A stretch of DNA of 64,000 nt. Origin: Hyphomicrobium sp. CS1GBMeth3. Its GTDB lineage: Bacteria; Pseudomonadota; Alphaproteobacteria; Rhizobiales; Hyphomicrobiaceae. Position 1 is the first letter of the stretch, and every line of letters starts with the position of its first letter. Shown here piece after piece: positions 62,183-64,000 of this stretch. The notes under the pieces are model-generated. The model ran no database searches. It worked only from the letters and a program-made list of their open reading frames with translations, and had not been told where the DNA came from. The position numbers were made by a program, and so were the translations under genes. The stretch is taken from contig NZ_FPHO01000003.1 of NCBI RefSeq assembly GCF_900117455.1, positions 1,702,501 to 1,766,500 of the forward strand. Direction: 5' to 3'.

Positions 62183-63888
62183 TGGCCCACCGTGCGCGGC
62201 CAAGCTTCAAACAGCGCTTCGAGCGCGAGCTGGCGTGCCTCGGCCTTGAGGCCCGCGCGCTGCAACGCCCGCAGCGCATCGCCGAGCGCAATCATGTGCG
62301 CGCCGTCCGCGCCTTGTGGCCCGATCGTGCGCATGACCAGGAGGACGGTGCGCCCGAACTGCTTCTTTGTCGAAGCATCCGCGAGCTCGGACAACACGCC
62401 TGTATCGGGAAGATGCCCGCCTGCGGGTTGCGGCGCACGCCCGGCAAAATCCCACAGCGGCATCGGCACGGCGATATCGAGCGCGTCGAGTACCGTCACG
62501 ATACGGTGCAAGAGATCGGGCGGAATCCGCCCCCGCGCGGCAAGCGTCTCGACGGCCGCGAGGCTACGCCCATGGCCGCTTGTCACGGCCGGATCGGCGA
62601 TATCTGCGAGCGCGATCCAATGCGCCAGCGGGTCTGAGGGACGGTTGGCTGTGTAAGGCGCGTCGATGAAGGCGGCCCAGCGTCGGGCGGCCTCGAAGTT
62701 GCCCGCCGACAGATTGACCTCGACGCCCGTCTCCGCGAACCAGCCGATCTCCGGTGCCGGTTCCAGCGATTGTGTCGGCCCCGCCATGAGCTGCAACGAC
62801 TGCCAATAGAAACCCGCGCGCCGCGCGTGATCGAGAAACGCGCGAATGAGGCGCGATTTCTTGAGCGGCGTCTGCTCACCCTCAGCCGACTTGAAGAGCC
62901 CCGCGCGTTCGATGGTGCCGGCGTCTCCGCCCGCTCCCTCCGCGCGATAGAGCGGCGACAGTTCCTGCGCGGGAAGCACATTGATCTTGGCAGCGGCTTC
63001 ACCTGCCGCGAGCCGCACGTCGGCCGCCACGCGTGGATCGTGCGCGAGCCCCGCGAGCAGCGCCGGCTGCGCTGCAGAAATAAGCGCCCCCGCGTCCGCC
63101 TCGCCTCCAAGCGCTGCGACGCGATAGTCGAGGAGCGTGAGAGGCGTATCTTTCGGGATCTCGGGCTTGAGCCCCCCGGCAATCGCGTCCAGGAGGTCGG
63201 CACCGACGAGCCCCAGATCGAGCTCCTTGAGGATGCCGGCCTGGATCGCGGCCGCGGCTTTGTCGCCCGACGCCACCGCGCAGATGCCGTTGATGAGGAT
63301 GACGTCGGCCTGCATCGGCTTCGGCAGTCCGGATTGCGCCGACCGCAATCCGCGCGCGATCTCGCAGCCGCGTTCCATGTTGCCGAGACCGATCTCGCTG
63401 CGCGCTGTCAGCGCCAGCAGAAGAGGATCGCTAGAGGCTTGAGGATCGCGCGCCAGAACGGCGGTCACTTCGTCGATAAGGCCGGAGCGCTCGAGCGCCT
63501 CGATACGCAACGCCGTGAAGCGCGCGCCATCGACACCCGAGACCGGAACCGTGTCTGATCCGATCAGCCGCCGCCACAGGCCCTGCAGCGTCGGCGACTT
63601 CGGCGGAAGCTGAAGACCGGCTATGGCTTCTGCGAAGGCTTCCGCGGAAAGCCCGTTCCAGAGCTCGTGCGGCAGCCCTGAGCCGTCCGCCGACATGACG
63701 GGGTCGAGCTCCTCGCGGATCACGCCGCGTGCTCGCTCCTCGTAGGCGGCCGGCGCCGCCAGGTCTTCGCGAAGGACAGTCGGCGCGCGCTCCTGCGCAG
63801 CTGCGGCTGCTGCCAGGGGAAGCAACAGGGCGGCCAGGGCCGGACGCAGCCAAATCGAAGGGCGGGGCGCGTGCGGCCAGCCGGTCAT
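62179..63888 (-). CDS. Exported hypothetical protein upstream of xerD
   Basis: This 569-residue protein begins with a signal peptide (WLRPALAALLLPLAAAAAAQERAP). Many Ala/Leu-rich helices with a TPR-like or solenoid look follow (for example LSAGNFEAARRWAAFID, ALERSGLIDEVTAVLARD). No catalytic motif is seen. Similar genes are found next to xerD in Hyphomicrobiales and are uncharacterised. It overlaps both neighbours by ATGA junctions (62179-62182 and 63885-63888), so it is translationally coupled in a tight operon. Confidence 0.8.
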   Translation of the reverse strand: MTGWPHAPRPSIWLRPALAALLLPLAAAAAAQERAPTVLREDLAAPAAYEERARGVIREELDPVMSADGSGLPHELWNGLSAEAFAEAIAGLQLPPKSPTLQGLWRRLIGSDTVPVSGVDGARFTALRIEALERSGLIDEVTAVLARDPQASSDPLLLALTARSEIGLGNMERGCEIARGLRSAQSGLPKPMQADVILINGICAVASGDKAAAAIQAGILKELDLGLVGADLLDAIAGGLKPEIPKDTPLTLLDYRVAALGGEADAGALISAAQPALLAGLAHDPRVAADVRLAAGEAAAKINVLPAQELSPLYRAEGAGGDAGTIERAGLFKSAEGEQTPLKKSRLIRAFLDHARRAGFYWQSLQLMAGPTQSLEPAPEIGWFAETGVEVNLSAGNFEAARRWAAFIDAPYTANRPSDPLAHWIALADIADPAVTSGHGRSLAAVETLAARGRIPPDLLHRIVTVLDALDIAVPMPLWDFAGRAPQPAGGHLPDTGVLSELADASTKKQFGRTVLLVMRTIGPQGADGAHMIALGDALRALQRAGLKAEARQLALEALFEAWPRTVGQ

Positions 63889-64000
63889 GGGGTTGTTTCA
63901 GGCTTTCGAATCTTGACCCCGGGTACCACTTTCACCACCTCGTGCTGCTCGGGCTCGAACTGGTGCGCAAGAATGTACAACCCGGTCGAGATCAGGGCCA
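63885..64000 (-). CDS. 3' end of a membrane protein gene (partial)
   Basis: The last 38 codons of a gene that continues past the right edge. Read on the minus strand it gives a hydrophobic segment ALISTGLYILAH followed by a polar tail (QFEPEQHEVVKVVPGVKIRK) and a TGA that overlaps the next ATG (ATGA). The overlap and good codon usage make it real. The family cannot be named from this fragment. Confidence 0.7.
   Translation of the reverse strand, partial: ALISTGLYILAHQFEPEQHEVVKVVPGVKIRKPETTP

Overview
The window is about 64 kb of GC-rich chromosomal DNA from an alphaproteobacterium, most likely in the Hyphomicrobiales (Rhizobiales). The markers are an Irr-type Fur regulator beside fabA-fabB-fabI, the CcrM-linked regulator GcrA, MmcB, a RegB/RegA (ActS/ActR) redox pair with SenC/Sco, a DUF2628 gene inside the his cluster, and an intracellular PHB depolymerase. 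The family placement (perhaps Hyphomicrobiaceae-like) is inference. It is mostly core genome: I see no insertion sequence, prophage or CRISPR array.

Layout. 0-5 kb: dnaN, dnaA, a rhodanese gene, a GANTC-rich intergenic region that is a candidate replication origin, and rpsT, all reading left. 5-11 kb: a redoxin, a voltage-gated-type K+ channel, murI, and fabI-fabB-fabA. 11-19 kb: irr, an SH3 protein, a 2-hydroxyacid dehydrogenase, a transglutaminase, pip, trhO, an SMR transporter, a GcvA-like LysR regulator and an exported WD40 propeller. 19-22.5 kb: an hslV...hslU operon with a second SMR gene and a membrane protein gene inserted between the two subunits. 22.7-29.7 kb: hisB-DUF2628-hisH-pyrE, then hisA and hisF, separated by small accessory genes including a Cas2-like protein. 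29.7-34 kb: a GGDEF-EAL protein, nth, DUF2244 and gcrA. 34-37.8 kb: argD-argF and two related membrane proteins. 37.8-43.7 kb: echA, mutM, a Lon-related protease operon and mmcB. 43.7-48.3 kb: regA, regB, sco and phaZ. 48.3-53 kb: a PRMT-like methyltransferase, a GMC oxidoreductase, two abnormal tRNA-like genes and a slipin. 53-60 kb: glcG-like, a PAS-GGDEF-EAL protein, yqhA-like and three tandem YafK/DpaA-family YkuD-domain proteins. 60-64 kb: accA, xerD, a large exported hypothetical protein and the 3' end of a further membrane protein gene.

How the genes work together. The core functions are replication initiation (dnaA, dnaN, candidate origin), envelope lipid supply (fabA/B/I, accA), His/Arg/pyrimidine synthesis, DNA repair (mutM, nth, mmcB), proteolysis (HslVU, Lon-like), redox control (RegBA plus Sco) and c-di-GMP turnover.

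The most unusual features are: (1) two tRNA-like sequences immediately upstream of a slipin gene, one with a 5-nt anticodon loop and one with an Asn anticodon but a broken acceptor stem; (2) a protein with the sequence hallmarks of an arginine methyltransferase, downstream of an oxidoreductase with a five-cysteine cluster; (3) three tandem DpaA-like proteins, each delivered to the envelope by a different N-terminal signal; (4) the GANTC cluster beside dnaA.
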